A stretch of DNA of 64,000 nt, from the NCBI RefSeq assembly GCF_902859875.1, contig NZ_CADIKF010000010.1, forward strand, positions 62,001-126,000, written 5' to 3'. Source of the DNA: Paraburkholderia solisilvae. GTDB lineage: Bacteria; Pseudomonadota; Gammaproteobacteria; Burkholderiales; Burkholderiaceae. The notes under the pieces were generated by a model. It was not told the DNA's origin, made no database searches, and was given only the letters and a program-made list of their open reading frames with translations. Made by a program: the position numbers and the translations under genes. This document shows positions 1-9,497 of the stretch, in pieces. Numbering within the stretch: position 1 is the first letter of the stretch; each line of letters starts with the position of its first letter.

Positions 1-593
1 AGAATGCCGCTGCCGCGATTTTCCGGTTTGATTTTCGCAAGCTCGCTCGCAAGCAGCGGCGCCGCTTCGTCGGGCTTGCCGGACAGCACGAGCAGCGATG
101 CGTCGAGCTGGGCGGCGCGCTCGGAGCCGGGCGCGTATTGCTGCCACAGCTGGGCGGCCGCGAGCGCGTCGGTCGGGCTTTGCGCGGCAAGTGCGATCTC
201 GGTTGCGCGCTGCGCCATCCGCGGATCGTGCGTATCGCGCGCGAGCGACAGGTAGGTCTGGTAAGCGGGCGCCGGCTGATTGCGCTGCAACGCAACTTCA
301 GCGGCTAGCACCTGGAACACGATCTGACTCGACAGCGGTACATCCGGAAGATTTTTTTGCTCATCCGCGTCCGGGCTGAATGCATCCTGCACCGAAACCG
401 AATTGTCATCTGTATCGGGCGACGGGTCTTGCGCATGCGCGGGCAACGCGGCCAGGGTCCAGACAGCCAGCGCGGCGGCAGCGCAAAGCCGACGCGCGAA
501 CGCCCCGCGCGGCATCGGGTTCGCGTCGCCGTAGGGCTCACGGCCGGCCTTGGCCGGACGCTTCAGAAGCAGCTTTACGAAGGACAGGTTCAT
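1..593 (-). CDS. Tetratricopeptide-repeat protein, N-terminal part (cut by window edge)
   Basis: This is the first 197 or so codons of a gene that runs off the left end of the window. The N-terminus has a basic stretch followed by a hydrophobic, alanine-rich segment ending in a signal-peptidase-like AHAQ site near residue 55, so the protein is probably exported. After it come helical, alanine-rich repeats (about residues 90-190) of the kind found in TPR proteins. An internal ATG at 515 would give a more normal signal peptide length and is an alternative start. It is divergent from mutM, an arrangement common in Burkholderia-type genomes. The exact role is not known; TPR proteins in this position are usually periplasmic scaffolds. 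Confidence 0.75.
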   Translation of the reverse strand, partial: MNLSFVKLLLKRPAKAGREPYGDANPMPRGAFARRLCAAAALAVWTLAALPAHAQDPSPDTDDNSVSVQDAFSPDADEQKNLPDVPLSSQIVFQVLAAEVALQRNQPAPAYQTYLSLARDTHDPRMAQRATEIALAAQSPTDALAAAQLWQQYAPGSERAAQLDASLLVLSGKPDEAAPLLASELAKIKPENRGSGI

Positions 594-680
594 GGAAATC
601 CGTTCAATGTTTCGGTCGATTGTAACGCGCTCGCTACAATACGCGCACAACCAACGATGCAAGTTGCAGACCCGTTAGAT

Positions 681-1511
681 ATGCCAGAGTTGCCAGAAGT
701 TGAAGTCACCCGCCGTGGGATCGAGCCTTATGTGGCCGGGCGCCGCATCGAGCGGGTCGAGGTGCGCACGCCAGCGTTGCGCTGGCCGATTCCGGCCGAA
801 CTGCCGCGCGTGCTGCGCGGCCGGCTCGTGAAGAGCGTCGAGCGGCGCGGCAAGTATTTGCTGTTCGGGATGGACGAGGGCTGGTTCATCGTGCACCTCG
901 GCATGACGGGCACATTGCGTGTGCTGCGCAATATGCCGCATCCGCCTGCGGCTGCGAAGCACGACCATGTCGACTGGATCTTCGACGAGTTCATCTTGCG
1001 GTTCCGCGATCCGCGCCGCTTCGGCGCGGTGCTCTGGCATGCGCGCGCGGACGGCGATGTGTACGACCATCCGCTGCTCGCCGGACTCGGCATCGAGCCG
1101 TTCGCGCCGGCCTTCTCGGGCGCGCTCTTGCACCGCAAGACACGCGGACGGACCGTGTCGGTGAAGCAGGCGCTGCTCGCCGGTGAGATCGTGGTCGGGG
1201 TGGGCAACATTTACGCTTCTGAAAGCCTTTTTCGCGCAGGCATCCGGCCGACCACGCAGGCCGGCCGTGTCTCGCTCGTGCGTTATGAGCTCCTCGCGGA
1301 TGCCGTGCGCGTGACGCTTGCCGCCGCGATCGAAAAAGGCGGCAGCACATTGCGCGACTTCGTCGGCAGCGATGGTGAAAGCGGCTACTTCCAACTCGAT
1401 TATTTCGTCTATGATCGCGCGGGGCTGCCGTGCCGCGTATGCGGAACGCCGATCAGGCAGATCGTGCAAGGGCAGCGTTCCACTTACTATTGTCCGACCT
1501 GCCAGCGCTGA
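681..1511 (+). CDS. mutM: Formamidopyrimidine-DNA glycosylase
   Basis: Bifunctional base-excision repair enzyme that removes 8-oxoguanine and nicks the abasic site. The 276-residue length is normal. The start at 681 is fixed by the invariant N-terminus MPELPEVE, because Pro2 (after Met removal) is the Schiff-base nucleophile and Glu3 is catalytic. The conserved lysine lies in the RRGKYLLF segment near residue 60. The C-terminal zinc finger has the spacing C-x2-C-x16-C-x2-C (Cys 251, 254, 271, 274). The frame stays open upstream, but that extension lacks homology and would bury the N-terminal proline. mutY follows 15 bases downstream, so the two oxidative-damage repair genes are probably co-transcribed. 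Confidence 0.97.
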   Translation: MPELPEVEVTRRGIEPYVAGRRIERVEVRTPALRWPIPAELPRVLRGRLVKSVERRGKYLLFGMDEGWFIVHLGMTGTLRVLRNMPHPPAAAKHDHVDWIFDEFILRFRDPRRFGAVLWHARADGDVYDHPLLAGLGIEPFAPAFSGALLHRKTRGRTVSVKQALLAGEIVVGVGNIYASESLFRAGIRPTTQAGRVSLVRYELLADAVRVTLAAAIEKGGSTLRDFVGSDGESGYFQLDYFVYDRAGLPCRVCGTPIRQIVQGQRSTYYCPTCQR

Positions 1512-1526
1512 CTGTTCAGTTACCCC

Positions 1527-2615
1527 ATGACCGTTGCGTCCACGATACCCGTTTTGAGCGATTTCTCTGTGCGTTTGATCGCATGGCAGCGCCAGCATGG
1601 CCGCCATGACCTGCCGTGGCAGAACACGCGCGACCCTTACCGCATCTGGCTGTCCGAGATCATGCTGCAGCAGACGCAGGTGTCGACGGTCATCCCGTAC
1701 TACGCGCGCTTTCTCGCGCGTTTTCCGGACGTGGCATCGCTCGCGGCGGCGCCAGCCGACGACGTGATGGCGCTGTGGGCCGGGCTCGGCTACTACTCGC
1801 GCGCACGCAATCTGCACCGCTGCGCGCAGGTGGTCGTCGAGCAGCATGACGGCGCGTTTCCCGAGTCGGTCGAAGCGCTGGCGGAGTTGCCGGGCATCGG
1901 GCGGTCGACCGCGGCTGCAGTCGCATCGTTCGCTTTCGGCGCGCGCGCGACGATTCTTGACGGCAATGTAAAGCGCGTGCTCGCGCGCGTGTTCGGCGTC
2001 GAAGGCTTTCCAGGCGACAAGCGCGTTGAGAACGCGATGTGGGTGCTCGCGGAATCGCTGCTGCCGTCGAATGCGGCGAACGACGAAGTCAGCGCGTATA
2101 CGCAGGGCTTGATGGATCTCGGCGCGACGCTATGCGTGCGCGGCAAACCCGATTGCATGCGCTGCCCGTTCGCGACGGATTGCGTCGCGAACGTGACCGG
2201 CCGCCAGCGCGAACTGCCGGCCGCGCGACCGAAGAAGGCGGTGCCGACGCGCCGCACGTGGATGCTGGTGCTGCGCGACGGCGATGCGGTGATGCTGGAG
2301 AAGCGCCCGCCGTCGGGTATCTGGGGCGGCTTGTGGAGCCTGCCGGAGGCGGCGGACGAAGCGGCGCTCTCGGCACGCGCGCGCGCGCTCGGCGCACATG
2401 AAGCGGTGTCTCCGCTCGCGCCGTTCACGCATACGTTCACGCACTTCCGGCTCGACATCGAGCCGCGTGTCGTCGAGTTGAATCGCGTGGCGGGTGCGAA
2501 GGTCGCGCTTGCGGATGGCGAAACCGCGTGGGTTTCACTGCGCGATATCGACGCGTACGGTGTGCCCGCGCCGGTGCGCAAGCTGCTCGATGGTTTGCAG
2601 GGTTCGCTGCTGTAG
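1527..2615 (+). CDS. mutY: Adenine DNA glycosylase
   Basis: Removes adenine mispaired with 8-oxoguanine and so completes the GO repair system with MutM. The helix-hairpin-helix segment LPGIGRSTAAA is at about 121-131. The catalytic Glu44 is in SEIMLQQT and the catalytic Asp145 is in ILDGNVKR. The iron-sulfur loop has the family spacing C-x6-C-x2-C-x5-C (Cys 203, 210, 213, 219). A C-terminal Nudix-like 8-oxoG recognition domain occupies about 235-355. The length of 362 residues is usual for the family. It lies immediately downstream of mutM. Confidence 0.97.
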   Translation: MTVASTIPVLSDFSVRLIAWQRQHGRHDLPWQNTRDPYRIWLSEIMLQQTQVSTVIPYYARFLARFPDVASLAAAPADDVMALWAGLGYYSRARNLHRCAQVVVEQHDGAFPESVEALAELPGIGRSTAAAVASFAFGARATILDGNVKRVLARVFGVEGFPGDKRVENAMWVLAESLLPSNAANDEVSAYTQGLMDLGATLCVRGKPDCMRCPFATDCVANVTGRQRELPAARPKKAVPTRRTWMLVLRDGDAVMLEKRPPSGIWGGLWSLPEAADEAALSARARALGAHEAVSPLAPFTHTFTHFRLDIEPRVVELNRVAGAKVALADGETAWVSLRDIDAYGVPAPVRKLLDGLQGSLL

Positions 2616-2722
2616 TGATGTGAATGCGCGAACACAAGTGCGAACACAAGCGTGAATGCGAGCGAGCGGTTGTTTTGCCCGCGCGCTGTCGTTGTCGCTG
2701 AAAGCTGAAGCAATAGCTAACG

Positions 2723-3358
2723 CTATAGCAACTGATGCTGCTGCATATAGTGATGCACGACATCGATGCGCGCACCGGCATCGAGCAGCTCCATCAGCTT
2801 TTGCCGCGCACGCAGCGCAATAGGCAGGACTTCCGATAATCGGTTCGATACCCACGTCGGGTCGTCGAGACGAAACGGTTCATTGAACGGCAGACTGTCC
2901 GGATCGCGCTCGCGAATGCTTGCGATAATCCGTTCGAGCACCTCCGCGCAGGCGCCGAACTTCGCGAGGTGAGTCGGCCCTTCGAGCGGCACATCTTCAC
3001 CGAGCGGCTCGGCCATGCCGACCAGCAAGCCGTTCTGTTCGACGCGATGCGACAGCAGCCTGAAGCGCCGCGTGCCGCGTGCGCGAATCAGCAGCATGCC
3101 GAATTCGTCGACATCGCATTGATCGATTTCCGCGAGACATCCCACCGGCTCCGGCACCGACTGCTCATCGGGCTTCGCGACCTCACCGCCGCTTTTCAGC
3201 AGGCACACGCCGAACGGCGTCTTGTCCCGCAGACAGCCTCGCGCCATGTCGAGATAGCGCGCTTCGAAGATCTTGAGGGGCAGCAGCCCATCGGGAAACA
3301 GCACCGTATGCAGCGGAAAAAGCGGCACATCGGCAAGCACAGACGATGTAGAGGACAT
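2723..3358 (-). CDS. LON-substrate-binding-domain protein
   Basis: A 211-residue protein that consists of the N-terminal (LON) domain of Lon-type proteases with no AAA+ or peptidase domain. It opens with the typical PLFPLHTVLFPDGLLPLKIFE motif class (about residues 12-32) followed by the RARGTRRFRLL strand. Stand-alone LON proteins are common in beta-proteobacteria, and their function is not settled; substrate recognition or binding is an inference. It is convergent with mutY and upstream of nothing on its own strand except rapZ, whose stop is 39 bases away. Confidence 0.9.
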   Translation of the reverse strand: MSSTSSVLADVPLFPLHTVLFPDGLLPLKIFEARYLDMARGCLRDKTPFGVCLLKSGGEVAKPDEQSVPEPVGCLAEIDQCDVDEFGMLLIRARGTRRFRLLSHRVEQNGLLVGMAEPLGEDVPLEGPTHLAKFGACAEVLERIIASIRERDPDSLPFNEPFRLDDPTWVSNRLSEVLPIALRARQKLMELLDAGARIDVVHHYMQQHQLL

Positions 3359-3397
3359 GGCGCAACGCTTCGGTTAAGACCGCGCACGCGCGGCCGG

Positions 3398-4291
3398 CTA
3401 AGCCACCAGCTTCGACGATTGATCGACGTCGATTGGTGCGTCTCGATGCCGCACGATTACGTTCGCTTGACCCTTCAGACGCGCGGCAAGCGTCTCTGCG
3501 ATGAATACCGAGCGGTGCTGACCGCCGGTACAGCCGATGGCAACCGTCATATAGCTGCGATTGTCGTCGCGGAAGTGCGGCAGCCACTTGATGAGAAACG
3601 CCTCGATGTCGTCGATCATTTGATGCACGACGGGCAGCGCGTCGAGAAAATCGATGACGGGTTGATCGAGGCCGGTGAGCGGTCGCAACAGATGATCGTA
3701 ATACGGGTTCGGCAGCGTGCGGACATCGAAGACGAAATCGGCATCGAGCGGCACGCCGCGCTTGAAGCCGAACGACTCGAACATCAGCGCGAGGCCGGTG
3801 TGTTCCTGTTCGATGAAACGTTTGACCCACGCGCGCAGCTTATTTGCGCGCAGATTGCTGGTGTCGATCTGGTGGCCGAATTCGGCGAGGCCGGCGACGA
3901 GTTCGCGTTCGCGCTCGATCGCTTCGGCAAGCGAGGTCAGCAGGCCGACGTCCGCGTCGTGCGCGGTCGACCCGGACAGCGGATGGCGCCGGCGTGTTTC
4001 CGAAAAGCGCTGGATCAGCGATTGCGTGCTCGCATTCAGAAACAGCACGCGTACATCGTGTTCGCGCGATAAGTCGCGAATCATCTCGGGCATCTCGTCG
4101 AGCGACGCGCTCGAACGGGCGTCGATTGCGACCGCGAGGCGGTCGTGGCCGTCGGCGGTGAGGTAGCTGGCGAGTTCGGGCAAAAAACGCGGCGGCAGGT
4201 TGTCGACGCAGTAGTAGCCAGCGTCTTCGAGCGCGTTCAACGCAACAGACTTGCCGGAGCCGGAGATGCCGGTGATCAGGACGATGCGCAT
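3398..4291 (-). CDS. rapZ: RNase adapter protein RapZ
   Basis: Nucleotide-binding adapter of the RapZ (YvcJ) family. In enterobacteria it steers RNase E to the small RNA that controls glucosamine-6-phosphate synthase. Walker A GISGSGKS is at residues 8-15. A Walker B-like segment is near VRVLFLNAS. The C-terminal signature [11 protein letters not shown] (about 267-277) is the conserved RapZ C-domain core. The length of 297 residues is normal. It ends the ptsN-hprK-rapZ gene order of the nitrogen-PTS region, 74 bases after hprK. Whether it acts on GlmS control in this organism is inferred only from the family. Confidence 0.95.
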   Translation of the reverse strand: MRIVLITGISGSGKSVALNALEDAGYYCVDNLPPRFLPELASYLTADGHDRLAVAIDARSSASLDEMPEMIRDLSREHDVRVLFLNASTQSLIQRFSETRRRHPLSGSTAHDADVGLLTSLAEAIERERELVAGLAEFGHQIDTSNLRANKLRAWVKRFIEQEHTGLALMFESFGFKRGVPLDADFVFDVRTLPNPYYDHLLRPLTGLDQPVIDFLDALPVVHQMIDDIEAFLIKWLPHFRDDNRSYMTVAIGCTGGQHRSVFIAETLAARLKGQANVIVRHRDAPIDVDQSSKLVA

Positions 4292-4365
4292 GGGGAGGAA
4301 AGGTCGGTTGGTTTCATCATAGCATCAGGTGTTACCGCCCGCGCCCGCTTGCCCACGCGGTTACA

Positions 4366-5334
4366 TCAAATGAGCTTGCCTGGGAACTGGCTGTCGGGGT
4401 CCTGCATCGCGAGGCGCTGGCGGTCCATGAAATCGCGCAGCGTGTCGATGCCGCGCAGCTGCAGGATCGTGTTGCGCACCGCGGCTTCGACCAGCACCGC
4501 GAGGTTGCGGCCGGCCGCCACCTGAATGGTCACCTTGCTGATCGGCAATCCGAGCACGTCGACGGTCTGGCTTTCGAGCGGTAGACGCTGGAATTCGCCG
4601 TCCGGGCGGCGCACCAGCTGGACGATCAGCTTCAGCTTCATTTTGCGGCGCACGGCTGTTTCACCGAAGATCGTCTTGATATCGAGCAGACCGAGGCCGC
4701 GCACTTCGAGCAGGTTCTGCAGCAAAGGCGGGCAGCGCCCTTCGACGAAATCCGGGCCGAGGCGCACGAAATCGACAGCGTCGTCGGCCACGAGGCCGTG
4801 GCCGCGGCTGATCAGCTCGAGGCCCAGTTCGCTCTTGCCGAGGCCCGAGTCGCCGGTGAGCAGCACGCCCATGCCGAGGATGTCGAGGAACACGCCATGC
4901 AGCGTGGCGCGCGGCGCGAGGATGCGCGACATATAGAGCCGCAGGCTGTCGATCACCGCCGCCGGCGACATCGGTGTGGTGAAGAGCGGCGTCGACGAGC
5001 GCGTGCAGCGCAGCACCAGTTCGGGCGGTGCGGCCACGCCGCCCGCCACGACGAGGAACGGCGGTTCGAGCGCGATCAGCTCGGCCATATGGCGCGAGCG
5101 GTCATCGTCGGATTGGCGCTGGTAATAGTTGGTTTCGGCTTCGCCGAGCACCTGGATCCGGTTCGGGTGAATCAGGTTCAAGTGGCCCACGAGGTCCGCA
5201 CTGGACGTTGCGGTGGCAACCGTTTCCGCCGAGAAGCCGCGTTCCCAGCCTTCATGCCCGGTCAGCCAGCTGAGTTTCAGCGTGGCGGCATTGTCGTCAA
5301 AAATACTTTGGGCGTTGATGCTGGACGTATCCAT
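4366..5334 (-). CDS. hprK: HPr kinase/phosphorylase
   Basis: Phosphorylates and dephosphorylates the regulatory serine of HPr; in beta-proteobacteria it works in an incomplete, regulatory PTS. The P-loop GDSGLGKS is at 161-168, the catalytic His146 is in HGVFLDI, and the family signature [11 protein letters not shown] is at about 209-219. The 322-residue length is normal. An ATG at 5344 is a possible alternative start in a different frame and was not preferred. It lies between ptsN and rapZ on the same strand, with a 332-base spacer to ptsN. Confidence 0.95.
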   Translation of the reverse strand: MDTSSINAQSIFDDNAATLKLSWLTGHEGWERGFSAETVATATSSADLVGHLNLIHPNRIQVLGEAETNYYQRQSDDDRSRHMAELIALEPPFLVVAGGVAAPPELVLRCTRSSTPLFTTPMSPAAVIDSLRLYMSRILAPRATLHGVFLDILGMGVLLTGDSGLGKSELGLELISRGHGLVADDAVDFVRLGPDFVEGRCPPLLQNLLEVRGLGLLDIKTIFGETAVRRKMKLKLIVQLVRRPDGEFQRLPLESQTVDVLGLPISKVTIQVAAGRNLAVLVEAAVRNTILQLRGIDTLRDFMDRQRLAMQDPDSQFPGKLI

Positions 5335-5666
5335 GTGTCCATGACTCCGGTGTGCGCCGCTTGTACGTTAGTCGTCGCGACGCGCGCGCCGCGGGTTTGG
5401 CCCGGCGCGGGCCCCTTTATGATTGCGATTCCGCCGTTGCGTTTTCCGCTTGCCTTTATCTGGCCATTCGGTCCGTCGGCCCGGCGGATGCGGGCTTCGT
5501 CGATACCGCGGTAACCGGCGCACCCCCGCGATTCTTGTCGCGAACGGTCACCGCCGGGTGGTGACCGACCCGTCCGACCCGCGCGACCCGCGCGACCGGG
5601 TTGCCGGCCGCGGCGCCATCCGGGCGACGCCCCCGGTCGCGCATTGTGCCGCTATTCCGGTATCTG
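5335..5666. other. Intergenic spacer between ptsN and hprK, no gene seen
   Basis: A very GC-rich 332-base stretch with no convincing coding frame. It contains an 8-bp inverted repeat with a 7-base loop (5545-5552 with 5560-5567) and a short tandem repeat just after it. The hairpin could attenuate read-through from ptsN into hprK, but it has no T-tract and this is only an inference. Confidence 0.6.
5575..5597. repeat. Short tandem repeat of a 9-bp unit
   Basis: The unit cgacccgcg occurs twice in a row and is followed by a partial third copy, inside the ptsN-hprK spacer. It could vary by slippage. No function can be assigned. Confidence 0.6.
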
Positions 5667-6122
5667 TCAAGGTTGCCACTGAGTGAGCAGGCGATGCAAC
5701 GCTTCGCGATTTTCTTCCGTGTGCAGGCGCTCGCGGGTTTCGCGGTCGGACAGCAACTGGGCGATCTCCGACAGAATTTCGAGGTGCTGCTGGGTCGCCT
5801 GTTCCGGGACCAGCAGGAAGATCAGGAGCGATACCGGCTGGCCATCGGGCGACTCGAACGGAATCGCGTCCGCGAGACGCACGAATGCGGCGAGCGGCTG
5901 CTTCAGGCCTTTGATCCGGCCATGCGGGATAGCGACGCCTTCGCCGAGCCCAGTCGAGCCGAGACGCTCGCGGGCGAACAGATTGTCGGTGACGATGCTG
6001 CGGGCGATGCCGTTCTGGTTTTCGAAGATCAGGCCCGCTTGCTCGAATACGCGCTTCTTGCTGGTAACGGAAAGGCCGACGACGACGTTCTCGAGCGGAA
6101 GATATTTGGCTAAACGATTCAT
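5667..6122 (-). CDS. ptsN: Nitrogen-PTS enzyme IIA (PtsN)
   Basis: EIIA-Ntr, the terminal phospho-acceptor of the regulatory PTS-Ntr, which in related bacteria tunes potassium uptake, nitrogen metabolism and stress responses. The phosphorylated histidine is His67 in GVAIPHGRI. The 151-residue length is normal. I chose the ATG at 6122 because the protein then begins MNRLAKYLPLENV, the family's usual N-terminus. An in-frame ATG at 6182 would add 20 unrelated residues. It is downstream of rpoN and hpf and upstream of hprK, the classic linkage of PTS-Ntr with sigma-54. Confidence 0.95.
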   Translation of the reverse strand: MNRLAKYLPLENVVVGLSVTSKKRVFEQAGLIFENQNGIARSIVTDNLFARERLGSTGLGEGVAIPHGRIKGLKQPLAAFVRLADAIPFESPDGQPVSLLIFLLVPEQATQQHLEILSEIAQLLSDRETRERLHTEENREALHRLLTQWQP

Positions 6123-6386
6123 GTTGACAGGCGCGTTGATCGCCTGGGTTCTCCTCGCTGTGGCGTTTGAATAGCGTTCCATGCTCGGCAGTTGCTCACG
6201 GCGATGCGCAGTTGAGCCCAAAAAGCAGGACTCGGGCTGATTGACCCCGAAAGTGACCAAAACATTATAGAACAGCGTTGCAGCGGATGGTGCGCCGCGC
6301 CATGGTGGCCGGTTTCGCATCCGGAGCATGCACGTGCCTTCTCGAGCGAAAAATCGCGACGATTGGCGTATAGCGTTCGTCAAACG
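6123..6386. other. Spacer between hpf terminator and ptsN, no gene seen
   Basis: No credible coding frame lies between the hpf terminator and the ptsN start. Because a good terminator precedes it, this stretch should carry a separate promoter for ptsN-hprK-rapZ on the minus strand. I could not pick a convincing promoter hexamer pair. Confidence 0.5.
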
Positions 6387-6413
6387 AAAAAACCGCCCTG
6401 AAAAGGGCGGTTT
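6387..6413 (-). terminator. Rho-independent terminator after hpf
   Basis: A 10-bp perfect stem (6390-6399 pairing with 6404-6413) with a 4-base loop is followed on the minus strand by a run of T residues. It lies 23 bases past the hpf stop codon and matches a classic intrinsic terminator. It separates the rpoN-hpf unit from ptsN. Confidence 0.9.
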
Positions 6414-6435
6414 CGCGCGGGGGACTGGTGTGTGC

Positions 6436-6795
6436 CTATTGCGGCGGAATCTCCGCCTGGGACGGCACCGGTTGATATTTGATCGCTTCGTGCTGATGGC
6501 CTTGCAGGCGATCCTTGTGACGAATGACTTGCCTGTCAAGCTTGTCGATCATCAGGTCGATGGCCGCGTACAGGTCGCCGTCGCAGCTCTCGACAAAAAT
6601 ATCCTTGCCCTTCAGATGCAGGTTGATTTCAACCTTTTGCCTCTTTTCCTTTTCCTTGTGATTGTCGACCGAGAGGACCACACTGCCGTCGATCACCTGA
6701 TCGAAGTGTCTTAGCACTCTATCCAGTTTGGTGATCACGTATTCTCGCAATGCCGGCGTAACTTCGAGATGGTGTCCACTGATCTTCAGATTCAT
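6436..6795 (-). CDS. hpf: Ribosome hibernation-promoting factor, HPF/YfiA family
   Basis: A 119-residue protein of the ribosome-associated inhibitor family. It binds the 30S subunit in stationary phase and favours ribosome dimers or inactive 70S. It begins [20 protein letters not shown] and has the beta-alpha-beta fold pattern, with the conserved [16 protein letters not shown] strand pair at about 53-68. It is the short or intermediate form without the C-terminal dimerisation domain of long HPF. It sits between rpoN and ptsN, the usual place in proteobacteria, and is followed by an intrinsic terminator. Confidence 0.93.
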   Translation of the reverse strand: MNLKISGHHLEVTPALREYVITKLDRVLRHFDQVIDGSVVLSVDNHKEKEKRQKVEINLHLKGKDIFVESCDGDLYAAIDLMIDKLDRQVIRHKDRLQGHQHEAIKYQPVPSQAEIPPQ

Positions 6796-6965
6796 AGTGC
6801 TTCTCCAAGCGAATGGCCGCCAGGATCCGCATGGATGCGTCAGCGCCGGTCGATCCGCCGGCCCGCCTTGCCGTCCCCCGGTAACAGCGCTGCAGGTCGT
6901 ATCGGCCAGCCTGCTCCGCCAACCCGCGGTGCGGCCGGAAATTACCCGCCGCAGGAAGCAGCGAG

Positions 6966-8486
6966 CTACAGAGACTTGCGCAGATTGACTGCCGGAATTT
7001 TCAACGCTTCGCGGTATTTCGCTACGGTGCGCCGTGCGACTACGAAACCTTGTTCGGCCAGCAGTTCGGCAATGCGGCTGTCTGAAAGAGGAGATTTGGT
7101 GTCTTCTGCTCCTATCAGTTGCTTGATGAGCGCGCGAATGGCCGTGGAAGAGGCCGCGCCCCCGGTGTCGGTCGATACGTGCGATCCGAAGAAGTACTTA
7201 AATTCAAGCGTCCCGAACGGGGTGAGCATGTACTTCCCGGTTGTTACACGCGAGACCGTCGACTCGTGTAGACCCAGCGTATCAGCAATTTCCCGCAAAA
7301 CCAAGGGGCGCATGGCAATTTCACCATGGGCAAAAAAATTCTTTTGACGCTCGACAATGGCCTGCGCAACGCGCAGGATCGTTTCGAATCGTTGCTGGAT
7401 ATTCTTGATCAGCCAGCGTGCTTCCTGCAATTGCTGGCGCAGCGATCCGCTGCCCGGGTCGCCGCGGTTGTTGCGCAGAATATTCGCGTACAGATGGTTG
7501 ATGCGCAGCTTCGGCACCACTTCCGGATTCAGCTCGGCCTGCCAGCCCTGTGCCGTTTTGCGCACCATGATGTCCGGCACCACGTAGTCCGCTTCGGCCT
7601 TGCCGTAAGCGGCGCCTGGAAAGGGCTCGAGCGAGCGGATCAGCATATGCGCGTCGCGTAGGTCGTCGTCGCTCGCTTTCAGGTGTTTGCGCAGCCGCGT
7701 GAAGTCGCGTGCGGCAAGCAGTTCCAGATGGTGCGCGACGATATCGAGCGCAAGCGTGCGCGTGGGCGACGGTTCGAGCCGGCACAGCTGCAGTCTCAGG
7801 CATTCAGATGCGGAGCGTGCGCCGACACCGGCGGGATCGAAGCTGTGCAGCAACGCGAGCGCGGCATTCAGTTCGTCGAGATCGACCTCGAGCTCGTCGG
7901 GCAGATCGGCCATCACTTCTTCGAGCGTGGCGGTCAGGTAACCGTCTTCGTCGAGCGTTTCGATCAGGAATGTGATGAGCGCGCGATCGCGCGGACTTGC
8001 CTGCGTGACGCGCAATTGCGCGGTCAGGTGATCGCGCAGCGTCGTGGTGGATTCGTGGATTTGCAACGGCGGAAGGTCGTCGTCGTCAGATGCGTTCCCG
8101 GACCTGCCATAGTCGTCCAGATTCCACTGGTTCGCGTCCGTTGCGCTATCGGATGAGAGGCCGTTGTACTCGTCGACGCCCTGCGGCTCGCTGTTCTCCG
8201 AGCTTTCGCCCGATGCGGAAGAAGACGTGGTCGACGACGGCACGTTGGCCATCTGCTCCGGCGCATTGTTGGGGGACGTCTGCGCGATCACCGTGCCGTC
8301 CGCCGCGACGCGCAGCGGACTCGCGATCCAGTCGTCCTCGGTTTCGAGCAGCGGATTCTGCGCGATTGCCGTCGATACCTCCTGCTGGAGCTCAAGCGTA
8401 GACAGCTGCAACAGCCGGATGGACTGCTGCAGTTGGGGTGTCAGCGCAAGATGCTGCGACAGGCGAAGTTGGAGGCTGGCTTTCAT
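6966..8486 (-). CDS. rpoN: RNA polymerase sigma-54 factor
   Basis: Sigma-54, which directs transcription from -24/-12 promoters with enhancer-binding activators. The N-terminal glutamine- and leucine-rich activator-interacting region ([20 protein letters not shown] class, residues 5-24) is followed by an acidic, Ser/Asp-rich linker (about 60-125), the core-binding domain and the C-terminal DNA-binding part. The RpoN box [10 protein letters not shown] is at about 484-493. The 506-residue length is normal. The start at 8486 gives the standard [12 protein letters not shown]-terminus; the longer frame adds 20 residues without homology. hpf follows 170 bases downstream and the lpt/kds operon lies upstream. 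Confidence 0.96.
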   Translation of the reverse strand: MKASLQLRLSQHLALTPQLQQSIRLLQLSTLELQQEVSTAIAQNPLLETEDDWIASPLRVAADGTVIAQTSPNNAPEQMANVPSSTTSSSASGESSENSEPQGVDEYNGLSSDSATDANQWNLDDYGRSGNASDDDDLPPLQIHESTTTLRDHLTAQLRVTQASPRDRALITFLIETLDEDGYLTATLEEVMADLPDELEVDLDELNAALALLHSFDPAGVGARSASECLRLQLCRLEPSPTRTLALDIVAHHLELLAARDFTRLRKHLKASDDDLRDAHMLIRSLEPFPGAAYGKAEADYVVPDIMVRKTAQGWQAELNPEVVPKLRINHLYANILRNNRGDPGSGSLRQQLQEARWLIKNIQQRFETILRVAQAIVERQKNFFAHGEIAMRPLVLREIADTLGLHESTVSRVTTGKYMLTPFGTLEFKYFFGSHVSTDTGGAASSTAIRALIKQLIGAEDTKSPLSDSRIAELLAEQGFVVARRTVAKYREALKIPAVNLRKSL

Positions 8487-8714
8487 GGCAATGTGAGATT
8501 CATTGTAGAGAGTTTGCCACGACCGCGAAACCTCGCGCCCCCGCATAAACGCGGGGGATCGAGATTTTTTTCGATGCGCATACGCGCATTCGACGCGAAC
8601 CTTGAAGCCTATCTCGTCAAAATTACTGAAGCCACTGCCCGCGCGCTCGCGAACGGTACAACCTCGCAGGTCCGCGCGTTTCTTCGCTGGCTGGGGCTCG
8701 CAGCGGCAGGGGCG

Positions 8715-9497
8715 TTACATGCGGAAGTGTTCGCCCAGATAGACGCGGCGCACGCTCTCGTTTTCGATAATGTCGCCGGGCGCGCCGGCGGCGAGCACGC
8801 TGCCGTCGCTGATGATGTACGCGTGGTCGCAGATGCCGAGCGTTTCGCGCACGTTGTGGTCGGTGATCAGCACGCCGATGTTGCGCTGCTTCAGGAACTT
8901 GACGATCTTCTGGATTTCCAGCACCGCGATCGGATCGACGCCCGCAAACGGTTCGTCGAGCAGAATGAAGCTCGGATTGGTGGCGAGCGCACGCGCGATT
9001 TCGACGCGGCGCCGCTCGCCGCCTGACAGCGACAATGCGGGGTTCTCGCGCAGATGAGCAATCTGCAACTCGTCGAGCAACGCTTCGGTGCGTTGTGCAA
9101 TCGCATCCTTCGACAGACGCCGGCCGTCTTCTCCGTACTGCAGTTCAAGCACCGCGCGGATGTTCTGTTCGACGGAGAGCTTGCGAAAAACCGATGCTTC
9201 CTGCGGCAGATACGACAGCCCGAGCGAGGCGCGCTTGTGAATCGGCAGCAGGCTGATCGAATTGCCGTCCAGATCGATTTCGCCGGCATCGAGCGGCACG
9301 AGGCCGACGATCATATAGAACGATGTCGTCTTGCCGGCGCCGTTCGGACCGAGCAGGCCGACCACTTCACCGCTCTTCACGTCGAGCGAGACGTCCTTGA
9401 CGACCGTGCGCGAGCCGTAGCGCTTCTTCAGGTTGCGCACGGCAAGCGAACTGCTGGTGCCTGCCGGTTTGCGATGGGGGAGGGCAGGGGCGCTCAC
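8715..9497 (-). CDS. lptB: LPS export ABC transporter ATP-binding protein
   Basis: Cytoplasmic ATPase of the LptB2FG complex that extracts lipopolysaccharide from the inner membrane. Walker A GPNGAGKT is at 50-57, the signature LSGGERRR at about 156, and Walker B with FILLDEPFAGVDP follows. The 260-residue length includes a short N-terminal extension of about 16 residues that is common in Burkholderia proteins. The start overlaps the lptA stop by four bases (ATGA), so translation is coupled. It is the last gene of the kdsD-kdsC-lptC-lptA-lptB run. Confidence 0.96.
   Translation of the reverse strand: MSAPALPHRKPAGTSSSLAVRNLKKRYGSRTVVKDVSLDVKSGEVVGLLGPNGAGKTTSFYMIVGLVPLDAGEIDLDGNSISLLPIHKRASLGLSYLPQEASVFRKLSVEQNIRAVLELQYGEDGRRLSKDAIAQRTEALLDELQIAHLRENPALSLSGGERRRVEIARALATNPSFILLDEPFAGVDPIAVLEIQKIVKFLKQRNIGVLITDHNVRETLGICDHAYIISDGSVLAAGAPGDIIENESVRRVYLGEHFRM

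Noticed and set aside
675..1847. 390-codon minus-strand frame opposite mutM and mutY
   Set aside because: It is a mirror frame of two certain repair genes.
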